Shown here one piece after another: positions 7,898-16,906 of a DNA stretch of 52,051 nucleotides (the stretch's first letter is position 1; every line of letters begins with the position of its first letter). Location: positions 1-52,051 of the forward strand of contig JABSOS010000021.1 of assembly GCA_013216135.1 (NCBI GenBank), read 5' to 3'. The stretch is from Candidatus Caenarcanales bacterium. Its GTDB lineage: Bacteria > Cyanobacteriota > Vampirovibrionia > LMEP-6097. Under the pieces are notes generated by a model. That model had not been told where the DNA came from. It was given only the letters and a program-made list of their open reading frames with translations, and made no database searches. A program made the translations under genes and the position numbers.

Positions 7898-8453
7898 TGA
7901 ATAAATCCTTTACTGCATCTGCTTCATCATATTCTTGATTCTCAAAGTGACTTAGATTAAATTCAAATTTATCTTCATTTTCAGCTAGGACATTATCATA
8001 AAAAGCCTTCATTGATTCATTAACAATAGTATTCTTGCATGGTCTATCTATAGAATCCCAGCCAGCTCTTGCAATTTTCCAAGGATCTTCTTCATGAGTG
8101 AGTTTAGATAAATGCTGACCTGACATTTCACCGTAATTCTTAAATACAAAATTTAAAACATTTGTCTCATCATCACTAAAATCAGGGAAATCAAATTTAG
8201 ATTTGTGACTCAGTATATTATCGAATTTATATTTTTTATATCGTTTATATAAACTAGGGATAACTGGACCGTAGTCCCATGCTTGTATCTCATCAGCAAA
8301 TAAAGGTTTATCTCTAAAAACCATAGACCATGCTTGTGAATAATAAACAAGCTTTTGTAATTTTAAATTCGTTATAGAATCACCTTCCTCAACTTTTTGC
8401 TGAGCAAGAAACCAGTTTGCAATATCTATGGCTCTTCTATTCTCCAAGTACAT
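7878..8453 (-). CDS. Panacea (DUF4065/SocA-like) antitoxin
   Basis: This is a 191-residue protein. The Panacea signature is clear: AIDIANWFL, ITNLKLQKLVYYSQAW, FADEIQAWDYGPVIPSLY and LSKLTHEEDPW. Panacea domains are antitoxins that pair with many unrelated toxins, often through a variable extension. Here the C-terminal part (about residues 140-191) would be that toxin-specific region. The gene overlaps the RelE-like toxin by 20 bp. SocA and GepA proteins have the same fold. The alternative that it is only a phage-associated protein is weaker, given the coupled toxin. Confidence 0.85.
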   Translation of the reverse strand: MYLENRRAIDIANWFLAQQKVEEGDSITNLKLQKLVYYSQAWSMVFRDKPLFADEIQAWDYGPVIPSLYKRYKKYKFDNILSHKSKFDFPDFSDDETNVLNFVFKNYGEMSGQHLSKLTHEEDPWKIARAGWDSIDRPCKNTIVNESMKAFYDNVLAENEDKFEFNLSHFENQEYDEADAVKDLFIEHQIL

Positions 8454-8672
8454 TTTGAATTACCTAATTTATATTACTAGTACAAGTATAATATGCCCTG
8501 TTTAATTGATAGTTAAAGTTAATCAATATCTAATCATTATTATTCATTTAAGCTTGATAATGCAATTCATGTAGTAAATCACCCAACTCGCAACTTCTCG
8601 CTGCTAAATCTATACTCACTAACCTCAAACTCAGTTCTGAAATAGTCCACTAGGTGGTGCCATTTTTATTAT

Positions 8673-9734
8673 TTAATCTACGTCATAACCAAATTTTCTA
8701 GGCTTCGGCTCTATAATATTTGCTTGAGGAGTTATTTTATTTTTTTCTTCAACATTATTATTTTTTCGCACCTTAACAGAACCACCGTTTTTTAAAGGTA
8801 AGCTATTTAATCGCATCAATCTTTTCCAAAAAATCACAGAATCTTTCGCGCTAGACATGTCTTCAACTAATTGATCTAAATTTTCATCATCTGGGTCAAC
8901 GCCTTGCTCAATAAAACCTTTCCTTACTTCTTCTTTATTTTTTGATGGGTGAGAAATATAAATGGGTGCTTTCATTAAATATTTTGGTTGTAACACTGTT
9001 GGAAATTTATCGCCAAGTAAAGTAAACTGTTCCATACCTAAATTAGGAAAAACACACTCAATATATGCAAATGCTGAACTAACATTTCCAGCAAGAAGTG
9101 ATTTAACTACTTTATCCAATAGCTTGTCTTGCAACTTTCTATAATCTGCAACGTCTAATTTATTTGTATCACCGAGAGCAAAAGCAAGAGTCTCTCCATC
9201 AAGAATAGTTGGATTTGTCTCAAGAATTCTTATAATACCTTCTACATTGGGGTAACCATATTGATCAATAGCATTATTATTTAATAAATAATTCTTCAGT
9301 GGCCAATCTTCTCGTCTTTCTAATTCATCAAGATCATATCTTCCACTATCATCTTTCATCATTAAAGACTGCATTTTTTCTCGAGATCTAGGACCAAAAT
9401 AACCATTTCGAGTTGTTTCATTAATGACTTTACCCCAATCAATATCATAAAAACATATTGACCGCCTCTCTAAACTTGGGAAAATACTACCTTCATCAAA
9501 ACCCGAGTTAGAGTGAGTACTTAGGTTACCTCCTTCATCAAAATTGACATGTAATTTTTTTCTTTCTGAATCATCATTGTTTGATTCTTTCTTTTTAGAA
9601 AGTTGGATATCAAAACCCAGAGGATTACCTGTTTCCTGAGGTTGAACTTTAGGAGCATAAGCTGGTTTCAAGAAATAACGCTCGAAATCTTCCTTTCTTG
9701 GCATAATATTTTTAGTAGTTAAACCATCCGACAC
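8673..9734 (-). CDS. Hypothetical protein
   Basis: This is a 353-residue soluble protein with a GTG start (9734). A disordered, charged N-terminus (about 1-95) leads into a mostly helical core (about 96-310) and a Lys/Asn-rich tail. No signal peptide or membrane segment is visible. I recognise no family. The start has no Shine-Dalgarno, but a TATTAT hexamer lies 8 nt upstream, fitting a leaderless transcript. The 5' end is divergent from the secreted protein at 9828. The 219 bp between this gene and the antitoxin (8454-8672) hold no convincing gene. Confidence 0.6.
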   Translation of the reverse strand: MSDGLTTKNIMPRKEDFERYFLKPAYAPKVQPQETGNPLGFDIQLSKKKESNNDDSERKKLHVNFDEGGNLSTHSNSGFDEGSIFPSLERRSICFYDIDWGKVINETTRNGYFGPRSREKMQSLMMKDDSGRYDLDELERREDWPLKNYLLNNNAIDQYGYPNVEGIIRILETNPTILDGETLAFALGDTNKLDVADYRKLQDKLLDKVVKSLLAGNVSSAFAYIECVFPNLGMEQFTLLGDKFPTVLQPKYLMKAPIYISHPSKNKEEVRKGFIEQGVDPDDENLDQLVEDMSSAKDSVIFWKRLMRLNSLPLKNGGSVKVRKNNNVEEKNKITPQANIIEPKPRKFGYDVD

Positions 9735-9827
9735 GACTCAAGATAATAGCATATTTTATTCGATAATTTTTTTCGGAAGTTTCCACAATCTAGCTTAATT
9801 TTCTATTTTAATCACAGCTAATATAAT

Positions 9828-10466
9828 ATGCATCTTAAATACTTCACATTCATCTTCGCAGCTTTTTTACTATCAACCCCAAACAAACTCAACGCAAAAA
9901 CCTATAGAGGAAGGACAAATGGTGCTAAAAGAGTCGAACAATACCCTGAAAAAATGGAAGACATTATGTTCCAGTACGACTTTTTAACACCTAGACGTTT
10001 AGAATATTTAGATAAAAAGTATGAAACTCAGTTCGTAAAAGACTTTTCTAAAACTAACGTCTCCGTTTTCATTAGCCCACATGAAAAACCTTTTAATCCA
10101 TCTAAATGGCTTCGTCCAAATTCTGGAAATGGGCTTGATTTAATTACAGACGCTATAATCCACACTACAGCAAGGTTTAACCCTGAAGATGAGAATTTTC
10201 ATAGTGTTCATATTATTAATAAAAAAACAAATGAAATTGTGTGTAAACCAGAAAAAGTTAGAACATTAAAGATGAATCAAGCTTTGGTTGATAAATACGA
10301 TCAGATCATTGATAGAGATGACTATAGTATAAGAAGATACAACCCGAGAACAATTGTCGCAATAGCTGAATTTGCTCCCAGCTGTTTTACACTACCTAAA
10401 GATGAGCGCCTTGGAATAATTATCGCAGCGAAGGGAAGCACAGGCAAATGTAGACGAGGATTATAA
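9828..10466 (+). CDS. Secreted hypothetical protein, 3' end frameshifted
   Basis: This protein has a signal peptide (about residues 1-23, ending NKLNA) and a mature domain of unknown family. The frame ends at 10466 with a basic, unconvincing tail (GSTGKCRRGL). From about 10428 the +1 frame continues as coding-like sequence to a TAG at 10591-10593 (see next entry). A single extra base near 10427-10433 would restore a protein of about 255 residues. Two cysteines, CKPEK and SCFTL, precede the break. A TATAAT is directly adjacent to the ATG, and no Shine-Dalgarno is visible. The gene converges with the aminotransferase fragment, the two stops overlapping at CTAG. Confidence 0.6.
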   Translation: MHLKYFTFIFAAFLLSTPNKLNAKTYRGRTNGAKRVEQYPEKMEDIMFQYDFLTPRRLEYLDKKYETQFVKDFSKTNVSVFISPHEKPFNPSKWLRPNSGNGLDLITDAIIHTTARFNPEDENFHSVHIINKKTNEIVCKPEKVRTLKMNQALVDKYDQIIDRDDYSIRRYNPRTIVAIAEFAPSCFTLPKDERLGIIIAAKGSTGKCRRGL

Positions 10467-10593
10467 TAAGAATTGCCTTGCTGCAATTGAAGCTGTGATG
10501 CCTATCAATATTAAGGAATATCTCTCAAAGCCTCCTACAAAAGAATACATTACGACTATTGAATTTAGCTTTGATTATAATGTTAGGCGCTAG
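10428..10593 (+). pseudogene. Out-of-frame C-terminus of the 9828 gene
   Basis: Read in the frame +1 relative to the upstream gene, this gives about 54 residues with no stop: REAQANVDEDYNKNCLAAI, then EAVMPINIKEYLSKPP and TKEYITTIEFSFDYNVRR. It looks like the ordered end of a small periplasmic domain. It has no start or RBS of its own, so it is best read as the displaced 3' end of the same gene, through mutation, sequencing error or programmed frameshift. Confidence 0.55.
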
Positions 10594-10898
10594 ACTGATA
10601 ACGCTGCTAATTCTTTAGCAACCTGCCTCATCTCTGATTCTGGAGTAACAGCAGGTGTAGTTCTGTATAAATTACCTACAGTAGAAGCAAAAATACCTTT
10701 ATCTTTCATTTGTTTCTGAGCCGATTTAGCTTTTGCTTCATCATCAAACTCTAAAACAGCGAAATAAGGAGTAGAGTCAGGTCTTAACAATCTAAAAGGT
10801 TGACCTACATAATCTAAAATTCTTGTACCTATCTTTTCAGGTTCACCAGCAAGTTTATCTAGCTCAGTCTTGAGAGCTTCAAATCTACTATTAAGCAA
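10590..10898 (-). pseudogene. C-terminal fragment of an aminotransferase
   Basis: This is about 102 residues in the same frame as the upstream aminotransferase, separated from it by a TGA at 10932-10934 and 33 further in-frame bases. The sequence (LDYVGQPFRLLRPDSTPYFAVLEFDDE, in two halves, then KGIFASTVGNLYRTTPAV) resembles the small C-terminal domain of class I aminotransferases. Adding it brings the protein to about 452 residues, a normal size. The nominal start is a TTG inside the helix that links the two parts, so independent translation is doubtful. Confidence 0.65.
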
Positions 10899-10931
10899 TC
10901 CACCTAAGTCTTTTTGATACTTAGTAAGAAG

Positions 10932-11948
10932 TCATTCTCTCCCTTGAGCTTTTGATTGATTTTCACGCTTTAAAACTTCTTTTAATATCGCCTGAGATAA
11001 AGTACTCACACTACTTACTGAAGTTCTTACAGCACCACCGATACGTCCCTTGAAATTATCAACCGCATCTTTATTAGCAGAAACTATGACATTTGCTCCT
11101 AGCCTCAATAAACCAAAAAATGGTCCCATCTTAGAAGCACTGTTTGCAATAACGACATTAAAGTTTTTACCTTCCATCGCTTTCATAAAAGCAGGAAGTT
11201 CAGTCACTATATCTTTTTTAACTTCACCATTCGCTAAAGTTAACTCTCTATAAGCTGTATCGTTAATGAAATTAATATTCTCATCTGGATGCAAATCTAA
11301 ATCTACAAATGCTTGTTTTAAATCTTCTAATTCGCTCTCATTAAAACTAAGACCCTGAGGGTTAGCATTAGGGTTTACTAACAGGACATTAATATTTTTA
11401 TTAGACTTTCTAGCCTGATTAATTGCCTTAACAAAACTTTCTTTATCAAATCTACCTTTGCTATCTAGCAAATTAAATTTCTCTACTTTCCTTTGCTCAC
11501 CAGGAAGCTGTTTTATAATTCCAGCAATATTTGGCCAAACCTTTTTTGGTGTAACAATAGCACCATCCAAAGAAGATAAAGCTGTGTAAAGAGCACCTGT
11601 TCCACCTGGAACAACTGCTTCAGAAGTTGATACACCTTCTGGCAACTTATCTAAAGAATCCCCTAAAATCCTTTCTTTAAGCATCTTAGCCAATTCTGGA
11701 TCACCTGCTGGACTTGAATAAGCTGCTAATCCATTTGCAGAAGTATTATTTACAACATCTGCAACAACCTTCCTAAAAGGTTCAAAACCAAAAATATTAC
11801 CATTATCATCTTTAGCTTGACCAGCTGTCATTCTAATAACAGTTTTTCCAGATGCTTCTACTTCATTAGCTTCAGCATTCAAGCCCATAATTGCCCCATT
11901 TGTATAGTCAGGTGCACCAGGTCTATAAATATTAAATGAATTAATCAT
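10932..11948 (-). CDS. PLP-dependent class I/II aminotransferase (truncated by TGA)
   Basis: This is the large domain (338 residues) of a fold-type I aminotransferase. Visible landmarks are VIRMTAGQAKDD near the N-terminus, AAYSSPAGDPELAKML, VVPGGTGALYTAL for cofactor phosphate binding, LLVNPNANPQGLSF (the NP.NP turn), NFINDTAYREL (the Asp-x-x-Tyr of the cofactor site) and NSASKMGPFFGLLRLG with the Schiff-base lysine. Substrate specificity cannot be read from the sequence. A TGA ends the frame after QGRE, while the C-terminal domain continues in the same frame. TGA followed by C is a relatively leaky stop context. AGGAAG precedes the ATG. Confidence 0.8.
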   Translation of the reverse strand: MINSFNIYRPGAPDYTNGAIMGLNAEANEVEASGKTVIRMTAGQAKDDNGNIFGFEPFRKVVADVVNNTSANGLAAYSSPAGDPELAKMLKERILGDSLDKLPEGVSTSEAVVPGGTGALYTALSSLDGAIVTPKKVWPNIAGIIKQLPGEQRKVEKFNLLDSKGRFDKESFVKAINQARKSNKNINVLLVNPNANPQGLSFNESELEDLKQAFVDLDLHPDENINFINDTAYRELTLANGEVKKDIVTELPAFMKAMEGKNFNVVIANSASKMGPFFGLLRLGANVIVSANKDAVDNFKGRIGGAVRTSVSSVSTLSQAILKEVLKRENQSKAQGRE

Positions 11949-12071
11949 GTTTTGAACTTCCTAGATAGTTAATTAAAATTAACTAATATATCGATTGTGA
12001 AAATCGAAGAGAATAAAAATATTAGAACATTCCACACGAATAAAGAATTAATCTATTGTTAAATAGAAAAG

Positions 12072-12485
12072 CTATTCGCCTATTATTTTAACTACAACAC
12101 GTTTCCTTCTTCGCCCATCAAATTCAGCATAGTAAACCTGCTCCCAGGGACCCAAATCAAGCTTCCCTTCAGTAATAGGTAAAGTAACTTGGTGTCCTAA
12201 AACCATTCTCTTCAAATGTGCATCCCCATTATCTTCTCCAGTCATGTGGTGTCTATAATCCTTTCCAAATGGAGCTAAGCCATCAAGCCATTCATCAATA
12301 TCTTCTATCAAGCCAGACTCGGCATCATTAACATAAATAGAAGCTGTAATATGCATAGCAGAAACTAAACAAAATCCTTCCTGAATTTTAGATTTGGTGA
12401 CAATATCGTCTATCTCATCCGTGATTCTTAAATAGTCACGGCGATTTGGAGTATTAAACCATAAATATTCTGTATGTGATTTCAT
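12072..12485 (-). CDS. YjbQ family protein (UPF0047)
   Basis: This is a 137-residue protein of the YjbQ/UPF0047 family. Visible family motifs are [70 protein letters not shown] in two parts, and the [10 protein letters not shown] end. The conserved His and Glu residues around HITASI and [12 protein letters not shown] suggest a metal or phosphate site. Some members show weak thiamine-phosphate synthase activity, but the cellular role is unsettled. The ATG at 12485 is preferred over a TTG two codons upstream. It is monocistronic, downstream of the aminotransferase promoter region. Confidence 0.9.
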   Translation of the reverse strand: MKSHTEYLWFNTPNRRDYLRITDEIDDIVTKSKIQEGFCLVSAMHITASIYVNDAESGLIEDIDEWLDGLAPFGKDYRHHMTGEDNGDAHLKRMVLGHQVTLPITEGKLDLGPWEQVYYAEFDGRRRKRVVVKIIGE

Positions 12486-12639
12486 ATACAAATCTAATCA
12501 CAATTAACTTATAAATAGAAGGGCTACTGAAAGTATGACGCTTACTTAATTTAAGATTTGCTTTAAAAAATATAAGAGTAGTTCACGGGCATAAAATATA
12601 GAACAGGCTTTTTATAAAATATTAAAAGGAATCTTAACT

Positions 12640-14307
12640 ATGAGAGTTAAACCAATACTGAATTACATTACAAGCTCAGCTTTACTATTAAACTCATGGC
12701 TTATCAGTCCATGTTTTGCGATTAATAATAATTTATTTATTGATAATCTAAGCCTTTATAACTCTGCCAGTGATTCAAAAATCAGAGATATCACTCAAAA
12801 TGAAATTATAGACCTTGCAATAGACGGGAGTCAGCTGACTATTACCGCGAACCCAAATCTAGCTGCCCAAAAGGTCAGCTTCACTTTAACCGGAGCTAAA
12901 AATTCAAATAGAACAGAAAAAGTTGCGCCATACGCCTTAGCTGGTGATAAATCCAGTGACTTCTCTAATGCAAATTTGCTGGTGGGTTCCTATAACCTAA
13001 AAATTACACCATATGATACTTCTGGTCAAGCTGGTTTGACTTATGAATATAAGTTTAGTGTAATAGATTCCTCAGATAATGACTCCCTTAGTAACCCGCC
13101 AGCTCCCCCACCTCCAGAAGATCCAATCTCAGATCCTATTACTGAAAGCTTCGGAGCTTTTGATAAAACAAAAGATTTACTATCACTTCACTACGACCAT
13201 GCTCCAGACAAGGATGATGGACATGCAACCGTAGCAGGAAAAGTTTTAATTGACTACTATCAAATCCCTAACTACCTAGTAGTAGGTGGTGCCTATGGGA
13301 AAAACGCATCTAAATATAATCAAAATTCAGAAGATGTCATGGATGCTACATGGGGGGCAGCATGGTTTAATGCTCATGAGAACCCACTTACAGGTAGTGA
13401 ACTTGATGGACAAGGAATTGGGCTTCCATGGTTACTACATATGCTCTATTACAACGATGGAAATATCTACGTAGCCGAAGGTGGTCAAGCAGACAGAACT
13501 TTAGCTGCTGCAAAGTATGTTAAGAATCAAGGTGGTGACCCAAGTAGAATTACAGTAATTCAGCATAGTAATTGGAACATAAACAACTACGGTGATGGAG
13601 TATTAGAAGAACTTTTAGCTCTAGGTGTAAAACATATAAAAATCGAAGATGGTAATAGTAATAATAAAACCGCAGATTTAAATACGAGTAATAAAGAAAA
13701 TAGCAGTGTCGTAAATGACTTTGTCCAGAAAGCTTTAGCTTCAGATTGGTCTCAAGCATGGGCAGCAGCCTTTGATTACTATAGTCCTAACCATAGAGTT
13801 GACTTTTCAGATACTGTAGAAGCACTTCATATTTTAGGAGTAGCTAAATCTGAAGTAGCTAATATTACTGACTTTGCTGATAAATACTTTGATGTCGACA
13901 TTAGTAACCCTCCGCCTAATAATGATAATGATGATCCTGACTCAGATTCAGAACCACCAAGTGATACCAATGAATTAAATATCACTCTAACGCTAATTGA
14001 TAGTGAAACAGACTCAGAGATAAAATTAATTAATGAGGGAGATACTATAAGCCTTTCAGAAGGGTCTGGAGCACTTAGTATAAGAGCAAATGCTTCACAA
14101 AATCTTTCAAGATTAATGTTTATTCTTAATGGACCAAAGTCTTTCACCCAGACAGAAAGAGTAAAACCATATGCACTTGCTGGAGATAAGAGTGGCGATT
14201 ATAAAGATGCAAAGCTTATACCTGGAAACTATAGTTTAGAGATAATTCCATATAATAATGGACAAGCTCTTAATAGTAAGTTAATTCCATTCTCTATTAG
14301 CCTCTAG
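12640..14307 (+). CDS. Secreted modular protein with duplicated terminal beta domains
   Basis: This is a 555-residue protein with a signal peptide (about 1-27, LISPCFA). Two related beta modules flank the core. Residues about 45-145 and about 445-555 both contain APYALAGDKS- or KPYALAGDKS-type motifs followed by a GSYNLKITPY/GNYSLEIIPY strand pair, a pattern seen in many secreted, probably carbohydrate- or surface-binding proteins. A proline-rich linker (PPAPPPPEDP) leads to a central domain (about 170-420) with LSLHYDHAPDKDDGHA, GGAYGK and VAEGGQADRTL, suggestive of an Asp/His metal site. A second Asp/Pro-rich linker follows. AAGGAA precedes the ATG. The function is unknown. An extracellular enzyme or surface protein is likely. 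Confidence 0.75.
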   Translation: MRVKPILNYITSSALLLNSWLISPCFAINNNLFIDNLSLYNSASDSKIRDITQNEIIDLAIDGSQLTITANPNLAAQKVSFTLTGAKNSNRTEKVAPYALAGDKSSDFSNANLLVGSYNLKITPYDTSGQAGLTYEYKFSVIDSSDNDSLSNPPAPPPPEDPISDPITESFGAFDKTKDLLSLHYDHAPDKDDGHATVAGKVLIDYYQIPNYLVVGGAYGKNASKYNQNSEDVMDATWGAAWFNAHENPLTGSELDGQGIGLPWLLHMLYYNDGNIYVAEGGQADRTLAAAKYVKNQGGDPSRITVIQHSNWNINNYGDGVLEELLALGVKHIKIEDGNSNNKTADLNTSNKENSSVVNDFVQKALASDWSQAWAAAFDYYSPNHRVDFSDTVEALHILGVAKSEVANITDFADKYFDVDISNPPPNNDNDDPDSDSEPPSDTNELNITLTLIDSETDSEIKLINEGDTISLSEGSGALSIRANASQNLSRLMFILNGPKSFTQTERVKPYALAGDKSGDYKDAKLIPGNYSLEIIPYNNGQALNSKLIPFSISL

Positions 14308-14868
14308 TTGAGGTTTTGAGATTGCACTAAGATTCTTTCTTGAAATTTCTTGTTTTAATCTTAAGTTAGGTAAAACAAATTTATCCATTATAGAAACCAT
14401 TAATCTATATTGTAAATCTGCTAATAAATCCTCTCTTTGCTCAGATGTAAGTTTTTTATTAGTATCTGGAAATAAATATTTCAAAGATTTATCAATAGAG
14501 TCTCTGAAAACTTCCTGATCATCATCCTTAACAGACATCTGCTGAGAGCTCTTATTATTAAAGTCATTAACTGAGATCTCAAAGGTAATACTTGAAGCTG
14601 ACTTAGTATCATCAATACTTTTAGGGTGCAAGATCTTTACATTAAGTGACACATCATAATTAGAATTACCAGGGCTTACATAAGGACTTTCTGAATTCAT
14701 TTCAATAGATTCTAAAGCTGTACTTAAAAGGAAGTCCTTTTCAAATAAAAGTTTGAATTCCTTTAAATCACTTACTTCTATTAACTGATTCGAACTTGTA
14801 AGATTGGGGTTTTTCTTAGAGTCAATATCATCAAAAACATAAAAATCATCAGAAAAACCTATTTTCAC
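14281..14868 (-). CDS. Hypothetical protein, third gene of the agu operon
   Basis: This is a 195-residue protein whose GTG start lies right after the aguA stop codon (TAAGGTG), with AGGAGA about 8 nt before it. It is therefore translationally coupled to aguA. The composition is acidic and polar. A beta-rich middle (YDVSLNVKILH, ITFEISVNDF) precedes a helical C-terminus (SEQREDLLADLQYRLMVSIM). No signal peptide and no recognised family. The 3' end overlaps the convergent gene at 12640-14307 by 27 bp. Operon position may link it to polyamine synthesis, but nothing in the protein shows this. Confidence 0.6.
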   Translation of the reverse strand: MKIGFSDDFYVFDDIDSKKNPNLTSSNQLIEVSDLKEFKLLFEKDFLLSTALESIEMNSESPYVSPGNSNYDVSLNVKILHPKSIDDTKSASSITFEISVNDFNNKSSQQMSVKDDDQEVFRDSIDKSLKYLFPDTNKKLTSEQREDLLADLQYRLMVSIMDKFVLPNLRLKQEISRKNLSAISKPQLEANREWN

Positions 14869-14869
14869 C

Positions 14870-15913
14870 TTAAATAATCTCCTGCTTAGTCATACAGTGA
14901 AGTGATCCACCCTCCTGAATTAAAAGAGAGCAATCAACCCCTATTACTTTTCTTTCAGGAAAAAGCTTCTCAAAAACCTCTAAAGCTTCAGCATCTTGCT
15001 CACAGTTATATATAGGAACTAAAAGCGCACCATTCAAAAAAATAAAGTTTGCATAAGAATAAGCAAGCTTGGATTCCAAGAAACCTTCAGGTTCAGGAAT
15101 AGGAATTTTTATAATTTCAAGATCTTCTAATTCAGCCTTATAATTCAGTAACGCCTGATAATTTTTCTGGCAGATATCATAATTTGGACTCTCTTTATTA
15201 TTAGTGTAGGACAAAAGAACTCGCTTATCAGAAATAAACCTAGCTGTATTATCCACATGACCATCAGTGTGATCATTAGCTAAACCTCTATCTAACCATA
15301 AAACCTTTTCAATCCCCAAAGCTTCTTGAACCATTAATTCAAATTCATATTCAATAAAATCCTCATTTCGATTAGGATTGAGAACACACTCTTTAGTAGT
15401 AATTAACTTAGCATCTGAACTATAATCAATCGCTCCTCCTTCAAGTATCTGAAAATAAGCATTAAATGCTATCCCTTGGTTTAAAGCGATAGCTCCAGGT
15501 ACAGCATTATCACTATCAAAGGGTGGAAATTTCCCACCCCACGCATTAAAGACAAAGTCAGCGACAACTTTCTGTTCTCCAGAATCACTGTCTTGGTAGA
15601 GGAAAATCGGACCATAATCTCTAATCCAAATATCATTATTAGAAATCACTAAAGAATTAAGTTTGAATTTTTTATTCGAAAAAGAAGCAAGCTTACCAAT
15701 CACAGACATCATTAAAGCTTCATCATTAAAAATTAACTTTACATCTTGATAATCTAAACAAATATCAATTAATCTAAAATAGAAATCCTGAATAGCCTCT
15801 AAGCCTGATTTAAACTTAGTTTTATCAAAACTAATCCCCTGCCAATTATCATTATGAGGGAAAGCAAGCCAAACTGCTGCTTGCTCTTCCCATTCACCGA
15901 CTACTCTAACCAT
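14870..15913 (-). CDS. aguA: Agmatine deiminase
   Basis: This is a 347-residue member of the guanidino-group-modifying (peptidylarginine deiminase-like) family. It hydrolyses agmatine to N-carbamoylputrescine and ammonia. Visible landmarks are WLAFPHNDNW at the N-terminus, DIWIRDYGPIFL (substrate Asp/Arg), FNAWGGKFPPFDSDN, LEGGAIDYSSD, the general-base region NDHTDGHVDNTARF (His) and the catalytic cysteine in GGSLHCMTKQ near the C-terminus. All core residues appear intact and length is normal. The start overlaps the aguB stop by 13 bp. Together with aguB it gives the agmatine route to putrescine in the cytoplasm. Confidence 0.95.
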   Translation of the reverse strand: MVRVVGEWEEQAAVWLAFPHNDNWQGISFDKTKFKSGLEAIQDFYFRLIDICLDYQDVKLIFNDEALMMSVIGKLASFSNKKFKLNSLVISNNDIWIRDYGPIFLYQDSDSGEQKVVADFVFNAWGGKFPPFDSDNAVPGAIALNQGIAFNAYFQILEGGAIDYSSDAKLITTKECVLNPNRNEDFIEYEFELMVQEALGIEKVLWLDRGLANDHTDGHVDNTARFISDKRVLLSYTNNKESPNYDICQKNYQALLNYKAELEDLEIIKIPIPEPEGFLESKLAYSYANFIFLNGALLVPIYNCEQDAEALEVFEKLFPERKVIGVDCSLLIQEGGSLHCMTKQEII

Positions 15914-16803
15914 AGCTTCTCTAAATCCCCATAAACATCGACTCTTCTATCTCTAAAATAAGGCCAAATACGCCTAGCTTCTTCAATCTTATTCAAATCA
16001 ATTTCAAAAACTGAAACTGTTTCATCAGTAGAATCTCGATGAACAATCTTGCCATAAGGATCAACACAAAAAGAATTTCCCCAGAAATTCAAATGCCCTT
16101 CCTGTCCAACTCTGTTAACAGCAATAACATAAACATTATTTGCAATAGCGTGAGAGCGCATCACTGAAAACCATGCCTCTAACTGATCTTGATAAATCGC
16201 CTCAGGTTCACCTGCATCCCAACCTATAGCCGTAGGATAAATCAAGACATTCGCTCCTTTCAAAGCTGTTATACGAGCGGCTTCAGGAAACCATTGATCC
16301 CAACATATTAAAGTTCCTAATTTCAATCCAGTAGGAGATTCATTTAGATCACTAGAATCATTTTCAGATAAATTTGCAACCTTAAAACCTAAATCACCAG
16401 GACGAAAATAATACTTCTCATAGAAACCAGGATCATCTGGGATATGCATTTTACGATAATGACAATTTATTTCCCCTCGGGAATCAATCAAATAAAGACT
16501 ATTAAAAAATAGTGCTGATGAAACCTTCTCAAAGAAAGGAAAAACTATAGCTACCTTTAACTCAGATGCTAGCTTACAAAAACTTTTCACTTCAAAAGAA
16601 TCTTTTAAAAAAGCAAGATCAAAATTCTCAGGCTTTTCTTCAATAGCAAAGTAATCAGTTAAAAATAATTCAGGTAATATAATTAATTCAAGCTTTTCTG
16701 CATTATCAGAAGCTTTTAAGTCTTTAATTTTTTTTTGATAGTAATCAAGATTAGCTGCTATTGAGCCTTGTGATTTACCTTGAATCCAAGCAATTTGAAC
16801 CAT
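15901..16803 (-). CDS. aguB: N-carbamoylputrescine amidase
   Basis: This is a 300-residue nitrilase-superfamily hydrolase converting N-carbamoylputrescine to putrescine, CO2 and ammonia. The Glu-Lys-Cys triad is present: LPELF near residue 50, YRKMHIPDDPGFYEKYYF near 125, and LICWDQWFPEAAR near 165. The latter two are characteristic of the carbamoylputrescine branch. Also visible are NVYVIAVNRVGQEG and FWGNSF near residues 220-245. It is the first gene of the minus-strand operon and overlaps aguA by 13 bp. The ATG has no strong Shine-Dalgarno. It is divergent from the 16907 gene with about 100 bp of AT-rich promoter DNA between. Confidence 0.95.
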   Translation of the reverse strand: MVQIAWIQGKSQGSIAANLDYYQKKIKDLKASDNAEKLELIILPELFLTDYFAIEEKPENFDLAFLKDSFEVKSFCKLASELKVAIVFPFFEKVSSALFFNSLYLIDSRGEINCHYRKMHIPDDPGFYEKYYFRPGDLGFKVANLSENDSSDLNESPTGLKLGTLICWDQWFPEAARITALKGANVLIYPTAIGWDAGEPEAIYQDQLEAWFSVMRSHAIANNVYVIAVNRVGQEGHLNFWGNSFCVDPYGKIVHRDSTDETVSVFEIDLNKIEEARRIWPYFRDRRVDVYGDLEKLWLE

Positions 16804-16906
16804 AAGAAATATAATTTTAACTTTTGCTAATTACTACTTGCAAAATAAATATAAATACTACATAATTTTAGAAACCTTTAATAAATAAAATAATAGAAGA
16901 GAAAAA

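Noticed and set aside
8548..8649. A 33-codon minus-strand stretch (SELSLRLVSIDLAARSCELG) that looks protein-like
   Set aside because: It has no start codon, RBS or full domain. At best it is a remnant of a lost gene upstream of the 8673 gene's terminus.
10932..10934. UGA reassigned to a sense codon in this organism
   Set aside because: TGA ends other genes cleanly (18908, 19297) and all tryptophans are TGG, so a code change is not needed.
13827..14147. 106-residue minus-strand frame inside the 12640 gene
   Set aside because: It is antisense to a well-supported coding region, has a Ser/Leu-rich shadow composition and no RBS.
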